Shown here: piece by piece, positions 10,694 through 20,516 of the stretch
Position numbering within the stretch: position 1 is the first letter of the stretch
Layout of the letters: each line of letters opens with the position of its first letter
Assembly: GCF_001593285.1 (NCBI RefSeq)
Contig: NZ_CP012529.1
Span: forward strand, 2,914,001 to 2,978,000
Source of the DNA: Psychrobacter sp. P2G3
GTDB taxonomy: Bacteria; Pseudomonadota; Gammaproteobacteria; Pseudomonadales; Moraxellaceae
Reading direction: 5' to 3'
Length of the DNA stretch: 64,000 nucleotides
Made by a program: the position numbers and the translations under genes
The notes under the pieces: model-generated
Seen by the model: the letters and a program-made list of their open reading frames with translations, nothing else
What the model was told of the DNA's origin: nothing
Database searches by the model: none

Positions 10694-11340
10694 AACTCAC
10701 CTCCAGACTCAGCGCCTTCATCAGGGTTGGTGCTTTCTGACCGAACTTGCGTTGTGATAACGAACTGCACATAGCTGTCTTCAGGATAGATAGGACGTGG
10801 CTGCTTACCAGTAGTGACGGTCTCATTAAGTGCAGGAGCAGGCTGATAGGCAGTAATGTTTTGCTGAATATTGCGCACAGCAGAATTATCCATCCATTTA
10901 CTGCTATCTAAATTACGGATCAAGCTTGATACTACATTTGGGTTATCTGCAAGACCAGTTAGAGTAAGCAGGTCGCCTTCACGCTTTAAATTATTTAAGT
11001 AGAGTGCAGACGGTATGGCCTTCGCTATGTCATCCCATAAACGAACGGGAATCGGACGTCGTCCTTGTAAGTCTTGAATAACTTGCATGCGCGAAATAAT
11101 ATCTTCTCGGCGCTGCTCCAAACTATCAATTTCGGTCAACACAGTATCCAAACGCACATTTTCTTGCTCAATCAAAGCATTTGCGTCGCGTTGTTCGTCA
11201 AGCTCGTTATTAAAATAGCTCCAAGTTGCAAAGGCAGATAATAGTGCCAGCAAGGTAACCGCGACTACTAAGGTGATAAATTCTTTATTACTACGTTCGC
11301 GTTCTTCTTGCCGCCATGGCAATAGGTTGATACGAGCCAT
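10690..11340 (-). CDS. pilN: Type IV pilus inner-membrane protein PilN
   Basis: The protein begins MARINLLPWRQEER, the conserved cytoplasmic motif by which PilN docks into a groove of PilM. One membrane segment (about residues 23-43) and a periplasmic coiled coil plus ferredoxin-like domain (RPIPVRLWDDIAKAIP, LNNLKREGDLLTLTG) follow. At 216 residues it has the family's usual length. Its ATG overlaps the pilM stop as TAATG and its end overlaps pilO, so pilM, pilN and pilO are translationally coupled. Confidence 0.96.
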   Translation of the reverse strand: MARINLLPWRQEERERSNKEFITLVVAVTLLALLSAFATWSYFNNELDEQRDANALIEQENVRLDTVLTEIDSLEQRREDIISRMQVIQDLQGRRPIPVRLWDDIAKAIPSALYLNNLKREGDLLTLTGLADNPNVVSSLIRNLDSSKWMDNSAVRNIQQNITAYQPAPALNETVTTGKQPRPIYPEDSYVQFVITTQVRSESTNPDEGAESGGEL

Positions 11341-12395
11341 TAGTCAAAGCTCCTTAACGCAAGGCCACAGGCAGCTAGCAAGCTTGGGGCATCAGTTTCC
11401 AATTGCTCATTATCTATATAAGGATCTATAGTCATATTGATAAAAGGGTTAGCTACAGTGACAGGTACACCAAGCTTTTGCTGTACCATACTGGATAAGC
11501 CTGGAATAGAACTACTGCCGCCAGCAAGTACGACATGATCAATACTATTGTATTGACTCGAAGAAAAATAAAATTGCAAAGAGCGTGTAATTTGTTGGAT
11601 AGTGCTTTCTATAAAAGGTGTTAGAATTTCTGGATAATAATCATCAGGTAGCGCACGTTCACGTTTATTAACTGTGGCCTCTTCGAACGACAGGCCATAG
11701 CGATTTTGAATGGCTTCTGTCAGTTGTAACCCACCAAATAGTTGTTCACGGCTATAAACAAACTCACCATTTTTGGCAATGTATAAAGTAGTCTGATTGT
11801 GTCCGATATCAACCAGCGCAACCAATTCTGGCATATTAGGTAGGTTATCAGCCATCAAACCAAACGCCCGCTCTATTGCATGCGACTCGATATCCATGAT
11901 TTTGGTTTTTAGACCACCAAAGGTAAGCGCATCGACGCGCTGATCGACGTTTTCTGAACGTGAGGCGGCCAGCAGAACTTGAACTAGATTTTCATCAACT
12001 AGCGAGGGGCCAAGCACTTCAAAGTCTAGATTGACTTCTTCTAATGGATAGGGAATATATTGATCTGCATCTAAGCGTATCTGGGCTTCGCGTTCGACGT
12101 CGCTTAGCACCCTATCCATATCAATAATCTTAGTAATGACTGCTGAGCCTGAAACAGCGGTAGCGCCATCACTGCCTGCGACCTGACAGCGTCTTGCTAA
12201 GCGAATAATAGCATCACCAACTGCTTCAGTATCTACAATAAGCTTGTCAACGACTGTACCTGGTAGCAGTCCTTCGATTCCATATGACTTAAGATGAAAT
12301 ATTCCTTGCTGACGCTGTATATTAACCAGCTTTACGGAGGTGGCGCAGATATCTACCCCGACCAAATGTCGACCTTTAGAAGAAAGTAGCCTCAC
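11340..12395 (-). CDS. pilM: Type IV pilus actin-like ATPase PilM
   Basis: PilM is a cytoplasmic FtsA/actin-fold protein that binds ATP and the N-terminus of PilN. Visible are the phosphate-binding segments GVDICATSVKLV (about residue 14) and LVDIGHNQTTLYI (about 191) and the adenosine motif VLAGGSSSIPGL near 284. Length is 351 residues. The start codon is GTG: an in-frame TAA lies just upstream and no ATG fits, while AAGG sits about nine bases before the GTG. It is the first gene of pilMNOPQ and is divergent from mrcA, an arrangement shared with Pseudomonas. Confidence 0.96.
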   Translation of the reverse strand: MRLLSSKGRHLVGVDICATSVKLVNIQRQQGIFHLKSYGIEGLLPGTVVDKLIVDTEAVGDAIIRLARRCQVAGSDGATAVSGSAVITKIIDMDRVLSDVEREAQIRLDADQYIPYPLEEVNLDFEVLGPSLVDENLVQVLLAASRSENVDQRVDALTFGGLKTKIMDIESHAIERAFGLMADNLPNMPELVALVDIGHNQTTLYIAKNGEFVYSREQLFGGLQLTEAIQNRYGLSFEEATVNKRERALPDDYYPEILTPFIESTIQQITRSLQFYFSSSQYNSIDHVVLAGGSSSIPGLSSMVQQKLGVPVTVANPFINMTIDPYIDNEQLETDAPSLLAACGLALRSFD

Positions 12396-12518
12396 AGACG
12401 CTTTGCCTTATATAGATTTACGTTCTGATAGTTATCAGTAATAATTTAACACAATACTTTACTTAATAGACATATTCAAGCATTTAAAGACTCTGTTCAG
12501 ATAAATTACACTTTTAGC

Positions 12519-12548
12519 ATGACCTGTCTGTTTTGTTCACTGTATAAT
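12519..12548 (+). promoter_or_regulatory. Probable mrcA promoter
   Basis: A perfect TATAAT at 12543-12548 is preceded at 18 bases by ATGACC (four of six matches to the -35 consensus), about 40 bases before the mrcA ATG. It lies in the 191-bp divergent region shared with pilM; no equally clear promoter was found for pilM. Confidence 0.55.
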
Positions 12549-12586
12549 AAGGTATTTGTTGCAAATTTTAATTGATAAGCCTGATT

Positions 12587-15259
12587 ATGACCAAAAAAAA
12601 CGCTACTGCTCACCTCGTTCACTTTTTGGTGGGAATTGTTATTGCCTGTCTAGCACTTGCCGTTATCCTTGCATTAACTGTGCCAATTGGCTTCTACGGT
12701 ATGGCTATGTATTTGTCACCAACATTGCCCAGTATCCAAGAAATCAAAACAGCCAGTCTTGAGATGCCATTGCAAATATATAGCAGCGATGACAAGCTTA
12801 TTGGTCAATACGGTAATCGTTTATCGCTACCAGTTACCTTTGAAGAAATCCCTAAAGATTTGACCAATGCGTTTTTGGCGGCAGAAGACTCATCATTTTT
12901 TCAACATAGTGGTATTAGTATTAAAGGTCTTGGTCGCGCTGTTACCGAGGCAGTCACTGATGACGAAGGTCAAACAGGTGGCTCTACCATTACTATGCAA
13001 GTCGCTAAAAACTATTTCTTAAGCCCTGAACGTACTTTAAACAGAAAGTTAACTGAACTGTTTTTGGCTCGTAAGATGGAAGATGAGCTTAGCAAAAACG
13101 ATATTTTGACCTTATATGTCAATAAAATTTATCTAGGCGAAGGCGCGTACGGTATCCGTGCAGCTGCCAAAAAATACTATAGCAAATCTCTAGAAAACCT
13201 AACTATTGCCGAAATGGCAATGCTTGCTGGCTTACCAAAAGCCCCATCAAAATATAACCCTGTAGCCAATCCTGAACGTGCACTCACTCGTCGCAATTGG
13301 ATTGTTGGTCGCATGCACGAGCTTGGTTACATTGATAAGACCCAGCATGATGAAGCAGTCAACGCGCCAATTGGTTTAAAACTCTACCAAGAAAAGCTTG
13401 ACGTTAATATGCCGTATTTGGCAGAAATGACTCGTTATGCGCTGGTCAATCGCTACGGTGAACAAGTTGTCAATGGCGGTTGGCGAGTACGTCTCACTGT
13501 CGATAGTGAAGCCCAAAAATCTGCTGAAGCAGCCGTGCTAAAAGGGCTAATAGCTTACGATCATCGTCATGGCTGGCGCGGAGCAGAAGCGAATGATGAA
13601 CCTTTAGAAGACTTTCGACGCTACGGTGGCATGTATCCAGCTAAGGTCACCAAAGTTAATTCACGTAGCTTTGAAGCAACGATGCCCTCTGGTGAAAATG
13701 TTACCGTTAACTGGTCGGGTATGAGCTGGGCGCGTAAGTATTTTTCAGCAGATCGGATTGGTTACTATCCAAGTAATGCCACACAGATTGTTAGTAAGAA
13801 CGACATTATTCGCTTACTACCGACCAACAATGGCGGTTGGAAGCTGGCACAAATACCAGAGGTACAAGGTAGCCTAGTTTCATTGAACCCTGATACAGGC
13901 GCTGTTAACGCTCTAGTTGGAGGCTTCGATTTTAATCACAGTAAATTCAACCGTGCATTACAGGGCTGGCGTCAACCAGGTTCAACGATTAAGCCATTGG
14001 TTTATACTGCTGCTCTAGAAAAAGGCTATCGCCCAGATAGTATTGTTTCAGATCGTCCAATCCAAGTAGGCGAATGGAAACCTAAGAACTCTGATGAACG
14101 CTTTTTAGGTGACATTACTTTACGTCGCGGTTTATATCTATCACGTAACTTGGTATCTATTCGTTTACTACAAGCTATTGGCATCTCAGATGCGCGCAAC
14201 TTATTAGATCAGTTTGGACTTGATAAAGAAAAGCTTCCAACAACTTTGTCATTGGCGCTAGGTGCAGGACAAGCAACACCTTTACAAATGGCCACTGCTT
14301 ATGCAAGCTTTGCTAACGGTGGGCATCGTATTCAACCTTATTTTATTGAACAAATTTATAATTATGACAATAAGTTATTGTTCCAAGCAAATCCGCAACA
14401 AGCTTGCGCATTATGTTTCAATGAACAAGTTGAAAGTCTCAACGAGAAACGGGTTGAAGATTATAATAAATTACTCGAAGATAAAAATGCAGTTATTGAG
14501 CCTAACGATGAATCGGTAACTACTGAAGATTTAGAGAAGGACGAAAGTGTAGAAGCAGATAACGATGCTATCAATCTAAATGTATATGATGCTAGTCCAG
14601 AAGCAGATCGCTTAAAACCACCTGCTGTACAGTACTTGCAGGCTAGCCAAGCACCACGTATTTTGAAGCCACGAGTTGCTTATGAGATGGCTGATATCTT
14701 ACGTGATGTCGTACAGCGTGGTACAGCAGTGCGTGCAAAAGCCTTAGGTCGTAACGATATTGGCGGTAAAACTGGTACAACCAATGAAGCTAAAGATGCT
14801 TGGTTTGCAGGTTTCCATCCAACTAGTGCTACTGTCGTTTGGATGGGTTTTGATCAGCCATCAACATTGGGGCGTCGTGAGTATGGAGGAGTAGCAGCGC
14901 TGCCCGTATGGATGGATTTTATGAGAGCGCAACTAAAAAATAAACCTCATCAATGGGTGTCAGTCAACAACCGTGCCAAATCTAAAAAACAGCAGCAGCG
15001 TATATTGGAGATGACTGATGCTGGCGTGATCAATACTGATGAAGAAAATGAGTACACTAGTAGTGCTGCTAAACCAGTAAAACCCAAAACTCAGCAGCGT
15101 AAAGCTCCGGAACCTGACCCTATTGAAGCTGAAGAAAGCCGCAACAGTAATACTGGTAATAAAAGTACGGTTTCACCTCCAAAACGCACCAACGATAGCG
15201 TTCCTCAAAACCCGCTTTCGGTGACTCCAGCTGAGCGTATGCCGCCAATGCCAGAATAA
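12587..15259 (+). CDS. mrcA: Class A penicillin-binding protein 1A
   Basis: A bifunctional peptidoglycan synthase of 890 residues anchored by one membrane segment (about 12-40). The glycosyltransferase domain shows the catalytic Glu100 in EDSSFF and GGSTITMQ at 131-138. An OB-like insert (about 320-420) precedes the transpeptidase domain with STIK (Ser466 nucleophile, Lys469), SRN at 519-521 and KTGTT at 728-732. An acidic, probably unstructured stretch at about 620-665 interrupts the transpeptidase domain and the C-terminal 80 residues are low-complexity. I start at the ATG at 12587; a TTG five codons upstream (12572) is possible but unsupported. It is also known as ponA. Confidence 0.97.
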   Translation: MTKKNATAHLVHFLVGIVIACLALAVILALTVPIGFYGMAMYLSPTLPSIQEIKTASLEMPLQIYSSDDKLIGQYGNRLSLPVTFEEIPKDLTNAFLAAEDSSFFQHSGISIKGLGRAVTEAVTDDEGQTGGSTITMQVAKNYFLSPERTLNRKLTELFLARKMEDELSKNDILTLYVNKIYLGEGAYGIRAAAKKYYSKSLENLTIAEMAMLAGLPKAPSKYNPVANPERALTRRNWIVGRMHELGYIDKTQHDEAVNAPIGLKLYQEKLDVNMPYLAEMTRYALVNRYGEQVVNGGWRVRLTVDSEAQKSAEAAVLKGLIAYDHRHGWRGAEANDEPLEDFRRYGGMYPAKVTKVNSRSFEATMPSGENVTVNWSGMSWARKYFSADRIGYYPSNATQIVSKNDIIRLLPTNNGGWKLAQIPEVQGSLVSLNPDTGAVNALVGGFDFNHSKFNRALQGWRQPGSTIKPLVYTAALEKGYRPDSIVSDRPIQVGEWKPKNSDERFLGDITLRRGLYLSRNLVSIRLLQAIGISDARNLLDQFGLDKEKLPTTLSLALGAGQATPLQMATAYASFANGGHRIQPYFIEQIYNYDNKLLFQANPQQACALCFNEQVESLNEKRVEDYNKLLEDKNAVIEPNDESVTTEDLEKDESVEADNDAINLNVYDASPEADRLKPPAVQYLQASQAPRILKPRVAYEMADILRDVVQRGTAVRAKALGRNDIGGKTGTTNEAKDAWFAGFHPTSATVVWMGFDQPSTLGRREYGGVAALPVWMDFMRAQLKNKPHQWVSVNNRAKSKKQQQRILEMTDAGVINTDEENEYTSSAAKPVKPKTQQRKAPEPDPIEAEESRNSNTGNKSTVSPPKRTNDSVPQNPLSVTPAERMPPMPE

Positions 15260-15292
15260 ACAAACAACTCTTCTAATCGTTATTTGTAATAT

Positions 15293-15330
15293 AAAAAAGC
15301 TTGCTCAATGATATTTGAGCAAGCTTTTTT
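15293..15330 (+). terminator. Bidirectional terminator between mrcA and the convergent gene
   Basis: A 16-bp near-perfect stem (AAAAAAGCTTGCTCAA against its reverse complement, loop TGATAT) ends in a T run on both strands, between the mrcA stop and the gene ending at 15421. Confidence 0.9.
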
Positions 15331-15420
15331 ACGATATAAAGTTTCTATATGACCTGCCCTACTTGATAATTTTTGCTAATTCAACATGTTTTCTTAAGAG
15401 TTCAATATTTATATTACTCT

Positions 15421-15942
15421 TTAGAACTCTACCATACCTGCGCGCAATTGCTCGATAAGCTCTAAAAACTGCTGACGCCATTCACGTATAGTTGCTTCAT
15501 CAGGTAACCACTGATTCGACAAGGTCACAACGTTAACTATAAGATCAGGTGAGGCAGCATCGCTTGGTGTTTGATCTACGATAGTATCTGGTGGGACGGC
15601 GTATAGACAACGCTGATAGGCACGTTCTATATTTGCCAAAAACCCTTGCTGCTGCAATTGTTGCAGACGCTGTATCTCTGGCGACACTTGAGTACGCTCA
15701 CTAAGTGCTTGTTCAATACTCTCTAAAGTTGGCGCCTTCATATCCAAACTATAAAATTGTGCAAGCTCTTGCATAAATGCTAAAAAAGTACCGTACAGAT
15801 GAAATATAGCTGTTTCACAATGTGCTTGATATAGCTGTTTATCACTACTACTACCCGCTGCTTGACAGGCTAGACGACAAAAATACAGCTTTTGATTGGT
15901 TCTATCAGCTTGATATTTGGCAACGCGACCTTTACCCGCCAT
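15421..15942 (-). CDS. Uncharacterised 173-residue protein
   Basis: An all-helical-looking soluble protein with no signal peptide or membrane segment. It starts MAGKGRVAKYQADRTNQKL and contains conserved-looking Cys and Leu-rich helices (LYFCRLACQAA, HLYGTFLAFMQELAQFY) and a Gln-rich stretch near residues 90-100. It recalls the DUF6586 family of small proteins in Pseudomonas and Moraxellaceae, but this is from memory and weak. It stands alone between mrcA (convergent) and rpoC, on the rpoC strand, yet downstream on that strand comes only mrcA's terminator. No function can be assigned. Confidence 0.7.
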   Translation of the reverse strand: MAGKGRVAKYQADRTNQKLYFCRLACQAAGSSSDKQLYQAHCETAIFHLYGTFLAFMQELAQFYSLDMKAPTLESIEQALSERTQVSPEIQRLQQLQQQGFLANIERAYQRCLYAVPPDTIVDQTPSDAASPDLIVNVVTLSNQWLPDEATIREWRQQFLELIEQLRAGMVEF

Positions 15943-16056
15943 GCGCTTATCCTTGTATGATATTAATAAAATAGACGCGACTGATATAGACGCATTGGTT
16001 AGTGTACTATCTTAGGAGTTAATATAACTATTGTTTTTTTAGTTTTTTAAGCCCAT

Positions 16057-16086
16057 AAAAAAGCCAGCAACATGACTGGCTTTTTT
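16057..16086 (-). terminator. Terminator of the rpoBC operon
   Basis: AAAAAAGCCAG, an eight-base loop and CTGGCTTTTTT, 35 bases after the rpoC stop on the minus strand; a strong intrinsic terminator closing the ribosomal/RNA polymerase cluster. Confidence 0.9.
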
Positions 16087-16120
16087 ATTTTAATTATAAT
16101 TACATGTTAAACATTTGCTA

Positions 16121-19100
16121 TTAAGACTGACTGTCTTGGTTGAGCTCTTGTGCGAAGGCTTCATCAAAACTGGCAAAGTCTTTGCTATCAGTGCTAGCAG
16201 TCATATCAAACGCTGCATTAATGTCTTTATCAAGCAGCTTCTGTTCAGCTTTCTCTTTACGAGCTTTATGATAAGCAAGACCAGTACCCGCTGGAATTAG
16301 GCGACCAACAACGACGTTCTCTTTCAGACCGCGTAGTTCATCTACCTTACCAGTAACGGCAGCAGCAGTTAGGACACGAGTCGTTTCCTGGAACGACGCT
16401 GCTGAGATAAAGCTTTCTGTTGCAAGACTGGCTTTGGTGATACCAAGTAGCTGACGCTCATACTGGACTGGGAATTTATCTTCCGCTTCTAGTTTTGCGT
16501 TAAGTGCTCTGATATCAGCATATTCAGCTTGATCGCCTTTGAAGTGACTTGAATCACCACCATCAGTAATCTCAACTTTGCGTAGCATTTGGCGAATGAT
16601 AACTTCAATGTGCTTGTCGTTAATCTTCACACCTTGCAGACGATAAACATCCTGTACTTCGTTAACGATATAGTTAGCAAGTGCTGTCTGGCCTTTTAGA
16701 CGTAAGATATCGTGTGGGTTTTGTGGACCATCAGCGATAACTTCACCACGAGCTACTGTCTCATTTTCAAAGACGTTAATTTGACGCCATTTAGGGATTA
16801 GCTCTTCATGTACTTCACCATCTTCATTGGTGATAATAAAGCGATTTTTGCCCTTAGTTTCTTTACCAAAGCTGACTACACCAGTCATCTCTGCCATGAT
16901 GGCATGATCTTTTGGACGACGTGCTTCGAATAAATCAGCAACACGTGGTAGACCACCGGTAATATCTTTAGTACCTGAAGTAGCTTGTGGTACACGACCT
17001 AAGATTGAACCTGCCGCTACTTTTTCACCATCGCTAACACGAATGATCGTTTCAGCAGGTAAGAAGTAAATTACTTCTTTGCCTTCGTCAGTATTCAAGA
17101 TAATGGCAGGACGTAAGTCTTTTGCAGTACTTGAACGGTCACGAGTAGCAAGAATCTCAAATGAGCTCATACCAGTCGCGTCATCAACTTTAACAGTTGC
17201 CGTCATACCATCAGTAATTTCACTAAAGCGTGCTGTACCAGCAAATTCAGTGATGATTGGATGCGTATGCGGATCCCATTTAGCGATAGTCTGGCCACCT
17301 TCGACCTGATCTTCATGCTTCACTAATACACTTGAACCATAAGGTACTTTATAACGCTCACGCTCACGACCAAGCTCATCAGTTAAGGCAATTTCAGCAG
17401 AACGAGAAACAATAACTAAGTGACCGTCAGTATGCTGAACTGTCTTCATATTCTCGAAATGCGCTTGACCAGCATTACGGACTGAGATGCTATTATCCAC
17501 TGATGCTGAGCTTGCTGCCCCGCCCACGTGGAAAGTACGCATCGTAAGCTGTGTACCAGGCTCACCGATAGACTGTGCTGCCATGACACCAACTGACTCA
17601 CCGATATTCACTTTATGACCACGAGCAAGGTCACGACCATAGCACTGTGAACAAACACCATGTGCTACGTTACAAGTAATCACCGAGCGTACCCAGATGT
17701 CATCGATTGCATTTTCGTCAAGCACATTAACCCAATGCTCATCGATCAAAGTACCCGCTGGAACCAAGATTTTTGAATCATCATCATTGTACGTGACATC
17801 ACGCGCTGTAACACGTCCAAGTACTAGATCACCAAGTTTTTCAATGATCTCGCCACCTTGGATGTGCGGCGTCATGAGCAAGCCTACATCAGTACCACAG
17901 TCATCAGTAGTAATAACTAAATCTTGTGCGACATCAACCAAACGACGAGTCAAATAACCTGAGTTAGCCGTTTTCAATGCGGTATCTGCTAGACCTTTAC
18001 GCGCACCATGCGTTGAGATAAAGTACTGAAGTACCGTTAAGCCTTCACGGAAGTTAGCTTTAATCGGCGTCTCGATAATTGAGCCATCCGGCTTTGCCAT
18101 CAAACCACGCATACCAGCAAGCTGACGAATCTGTGCAGCACTACCACGAGCACCCGAATCCGACATGATATAGATTGAGTTAAAAGACTTTTGCTCTTCT
18201 TCTTCACCTTGAGCATTGATTACTTTATCAGTAGCCAAGTTGTCCATCATCGCCTTAGCGACTTTGTCGTTAGTACGTGACCAAATATCGACAACTTTGT
18301 TATAACGCTCACCAGCAGTCACAAAACCTTGCTCAAACTGGTCTTCAATTTCACGAACTTCGGCCTCAGCAACTTCAATAATCTGCTTTTTGCTTGGTGG
18401 AATGACCATGTCATCGATACCAACAGATACACCAGATAGTGTCGCTTGAGCGAACCCTAGGTACATTAATTGGTCAGCGAACATGACACTACCTTTGGCG
18501 CCCATCTTACGATAGCAAGAGTTAATCAAACGTGAGATGTTTTTCTTAGTCATCTCTTGGTTGCACTCATCAAACGCCATACCATTTGGCATGATATTCC
18601 AGATAAGCAGACGACCAGCAACAGTTTCCTTTAGACTAACTTCTTTGTTGGTTTCGTTGCCTTCTTCATCGATATGTGTCTCAGTAACACGCACTTTAAT
18701 CTTTGCGTTTACATGCAAATCATTTGAACCGATGGCACGTAATGCTTCATTGACGGTAGCAAAAATCATGCCCTCGCCTTTGGCATTCACTGATGAGCGA
18801 CTGATGTAATACAAACCAAGTACCACATCTTGTGACGGTACAATAATCGGATCACCGTTAGCAGGTGACAAGATGTTGTTGGTTGACATCATTAGCGCAC
18901 GTGATTCGAGTTGTGCCTCTAACGTCAATGGCACGTGTACTGCCATTTGGTCACCATCAAAGTCAGCGTTGAAAGCAGTACAAACGAGCGGATGCAGCTG
19001 GATAGCTTTACCCTCGATTAGTACAGGCTCGAACGCTTGTAGACCCAAACGGTGAAGCGTTGGTGCACGGTTTAGTAGTACTGGATGCTCACGGATAACC

Positions 19101-20347
19101 ATGGCCAGCATATCCCACACTTGTGGCTCTTCACGTTCGACCATTTTTTTGGCCGCTTTAATCGTGGTTGCCATACCGTGAGACAATAATTTTGAATAAG
19201 TAAACGGCTTGAATAGCTCAAGTGCCATTTTCTTAGGCAAACCACACTGATGCAGACGTAGCGTTGGACCTACTACGATAACCGAACGACCAGAATAGTC
19301 GACACGCTTACCAAGTAAGTTTTGACGGAAACGACCTTGCTTACCTTTGATCATATCAGCCAAAGATTTTAATGGACGCTTGTTACTACCAGTAATAGCA
19401 CGACCGCGACGGCCGTTATCTAATAAAGCATCAACTGATTCTTGTAACATACGCTTTTCGTTACGTACGATAATATCAGGAGCGCTTAGCTCTAATAGAC
19501 GCTTTAGACGGTTGTTACGATTAATGACGCGGCGATACAAATCGTTTAGATCTGAGGTCGCAAAACGTCCGCCTTCTAGTGGCACTAGTGGGCGCAAATC
19601 TGGTGGTAGTACTGGCAAGATGGTCATTACCATCCACTCAGGCTTATTATTAGAATCACGGAATGCTTCTAATAATTTAAGACGCTTAGACATCTTTTTA
19701 AGCTTAGTCTCAGAACCTGTCTGCGGAATAGCTTCGCGTAGCTCGTCAATCTCAAGGTCTAAATCAATATCTTTTAATAGATCTTGTACGGCTTCAGCAC
19801 CCATCTTGGCTACGAATTCATCGCCAAATTCTTCAAGGGCTTTATAATAATCTTCATCATCAAGCAGCTGATATTTCTCTAAGCTAGTTAAACCTGGCTC
19901 AGTAACGATATAGCTTTCAAAATACAATACACGTTCAATATCGCGCAAAGTCATGTCTAATAATAGACCAATACGGCTTGGTAATGACTTTAAAAACCAA
20001 ATATGCGCAACAGGACTCGCTAGGTCAATATGACCCATGCGATCACGACGAACTTTAGCGGTAGTGACTTCAACGCCACATTTTTCACAGATTACGCCTT
20101 GGAATTTACGGCGCTTATATTTACCACATAGGCACTCAAAATCTTTAACTGGACCAAAGATTTTGGCACAGAACAGACCGTCACGCTCAGGCTTGAAGGT
20201 ACGATAGTTAATCGTTTCAGGCTTTTTAACTTCACCATGCGACCATGATTTAATAACATCAGGTGACGCTAAGGTAATTTGAATACTATCAAACTCACGA
20301 TTACCGCTAGCGGTAGGGCTTTGCATAATATCGAGTAAATCTTTCAA
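16121..20347 (-). CDS. rpoC: RNA polymerase beta' subunit
   Basis: The largest RNA polymerase subunit, 1408 residues, full length. The N-terminal zinc site has Cys72, Cys74, Cys87 and Cys90. The catalytic magnesium loop [12 protein letters not shown] lies near residue 460, the bridge-helix/trigger-loop region ([39 protein letters not shown]) near 735-815, and the second Cys cluster ([13 protein letters not shown]) near 895. The start codon is TTG: the sequence TTGAAAGATTTACTC aligns with the known E. coli GTGAAAGAT start, and GGAGAAG precedes it. rpoB is 169 bases upstream on the same strand. Confidence 0.99.
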   Translation of the reverse strand: MKDLLDIMQSPTASGNREFDSIQITLASPDVIKSWSHGEVKKPETINYRTFKPERDGLFCAKIFGPVKDFECLCGKYKRRKFQGVICEKCGVEVTTAKVRRDRMGHIDLASPVAHIWFLKSLPSRIGLLLDMTLRDIERVLYFESYIVTEPGLTSLEKYQLLDDEDYYKALEEFGDEFVAKMGAEAVQDLLKDIDLDLEIDELREAIPQTGSETKLKKMSKRLKLLEAFRDSNNKPEWMVMTILPVLPPDLRPLVPLEGGRFATSDLNDLYRRVINRNNRLKRLLELSAPDIIVRNEKRMLQESVDALLDNGRRGRAITGSNKRPLKSLADMIKGKQGRFRQNLLGKRVDYSGRSVIVVGPTLRLHQCGLPKKMALELFKPFTYSKLLSHGMATTIKAAKKMVEREEPQVWDMLAMVIREHPVLLNRAPTLHRLGLQAFEPVLIEGKAIQLHPLVCTAFNADFDGDQMAVHVPLTLEAQLESRALMMSTNNILSPANGDPIIVPSQDVVLGLYYISRSSVNAKGEGMIFATVNEALRAIGSNDLHVNAKIKVRVTETHIDEEGNETNKEVSLKETVAGRLLIWNIMPNGMAFDECNQEMTKKNISRLINSCYRKMGAKGSVMFADQLMYLGFAQATLSGVSVGIDDMVIPPSKKQIIEVAEAEVREIEDQFEQGFVTAGERYNKVVDIWSRTNDKVAKAMMDNLATDKVINAQGEEEEQKSFNSIYIMSDSGARGSAAQIRQLAGMRGLMAKPDGSIIETPIKANFREGLTVLQYFISTHGARKGLADTALKTANSGYLTRRLVDVAQDLVITTDDCGTDVGLLMTPHIQGGEIIEKLGDLVLGRVTARDVTYNDDDSKILVPAGTLIDEHWVNVLDENAIDDIWVRSVITCNVAHGVCSQCYGRDLARGHKVNIGESVGVMAAQSIGEPGTQLTMRTFHVGGAASSASVDNSISVRNAGQAHFENMKTVQHTDGHLVIVSRSAEIALTDELGRERERYKVPYGSSVLVKHEDQVEGGQTIAKWDPHTHPIITEFAGTARFSEITDGMTATVKVDDATGMSSFEILATRDRSSTAKDLRPAIILNTDEGKEVIYFLPAETIIRVSDGEKVAAGSILGRVPQATSGTKDITGGLPRVADLFEARRPKDHAIMAEMTGVVSFGKETKGKNRFIITNEDGEVHEELIPKWRQINVFENETVARGEVIADGPQNPHDILRLKGQTALANYIVNEVQDVYRLQGVKINDKHIEVIIRQMLRKVEITDGGDSSHFKGDQAEYADIRALNAKLEAEDKFPVQYERQLLGITKASLATESFISAASFQETTRVLTAAAVTGKVDELRGLKENVVVGRLIPAGTGLAYHKARKEKAEQKLLDKDINAAFDMTASTDSKDFASFDEAFAQELNQDSQS

Positions 20348-20516
20348 GTTGCTTCTCCGTTATCTTTATAATCATCTGGCCGCGTTATACAACGTAATGC
20401 GGATAAGATGAATGAAGGCAATGAATAGGGTTGAGATAAATGACTAAAAGCAGCAGCAATTAGGCGTGCTGCCTTTAGTGTGACAACTAAGTTTAGAATC
20501 AATAAAGCTTTTAAAC

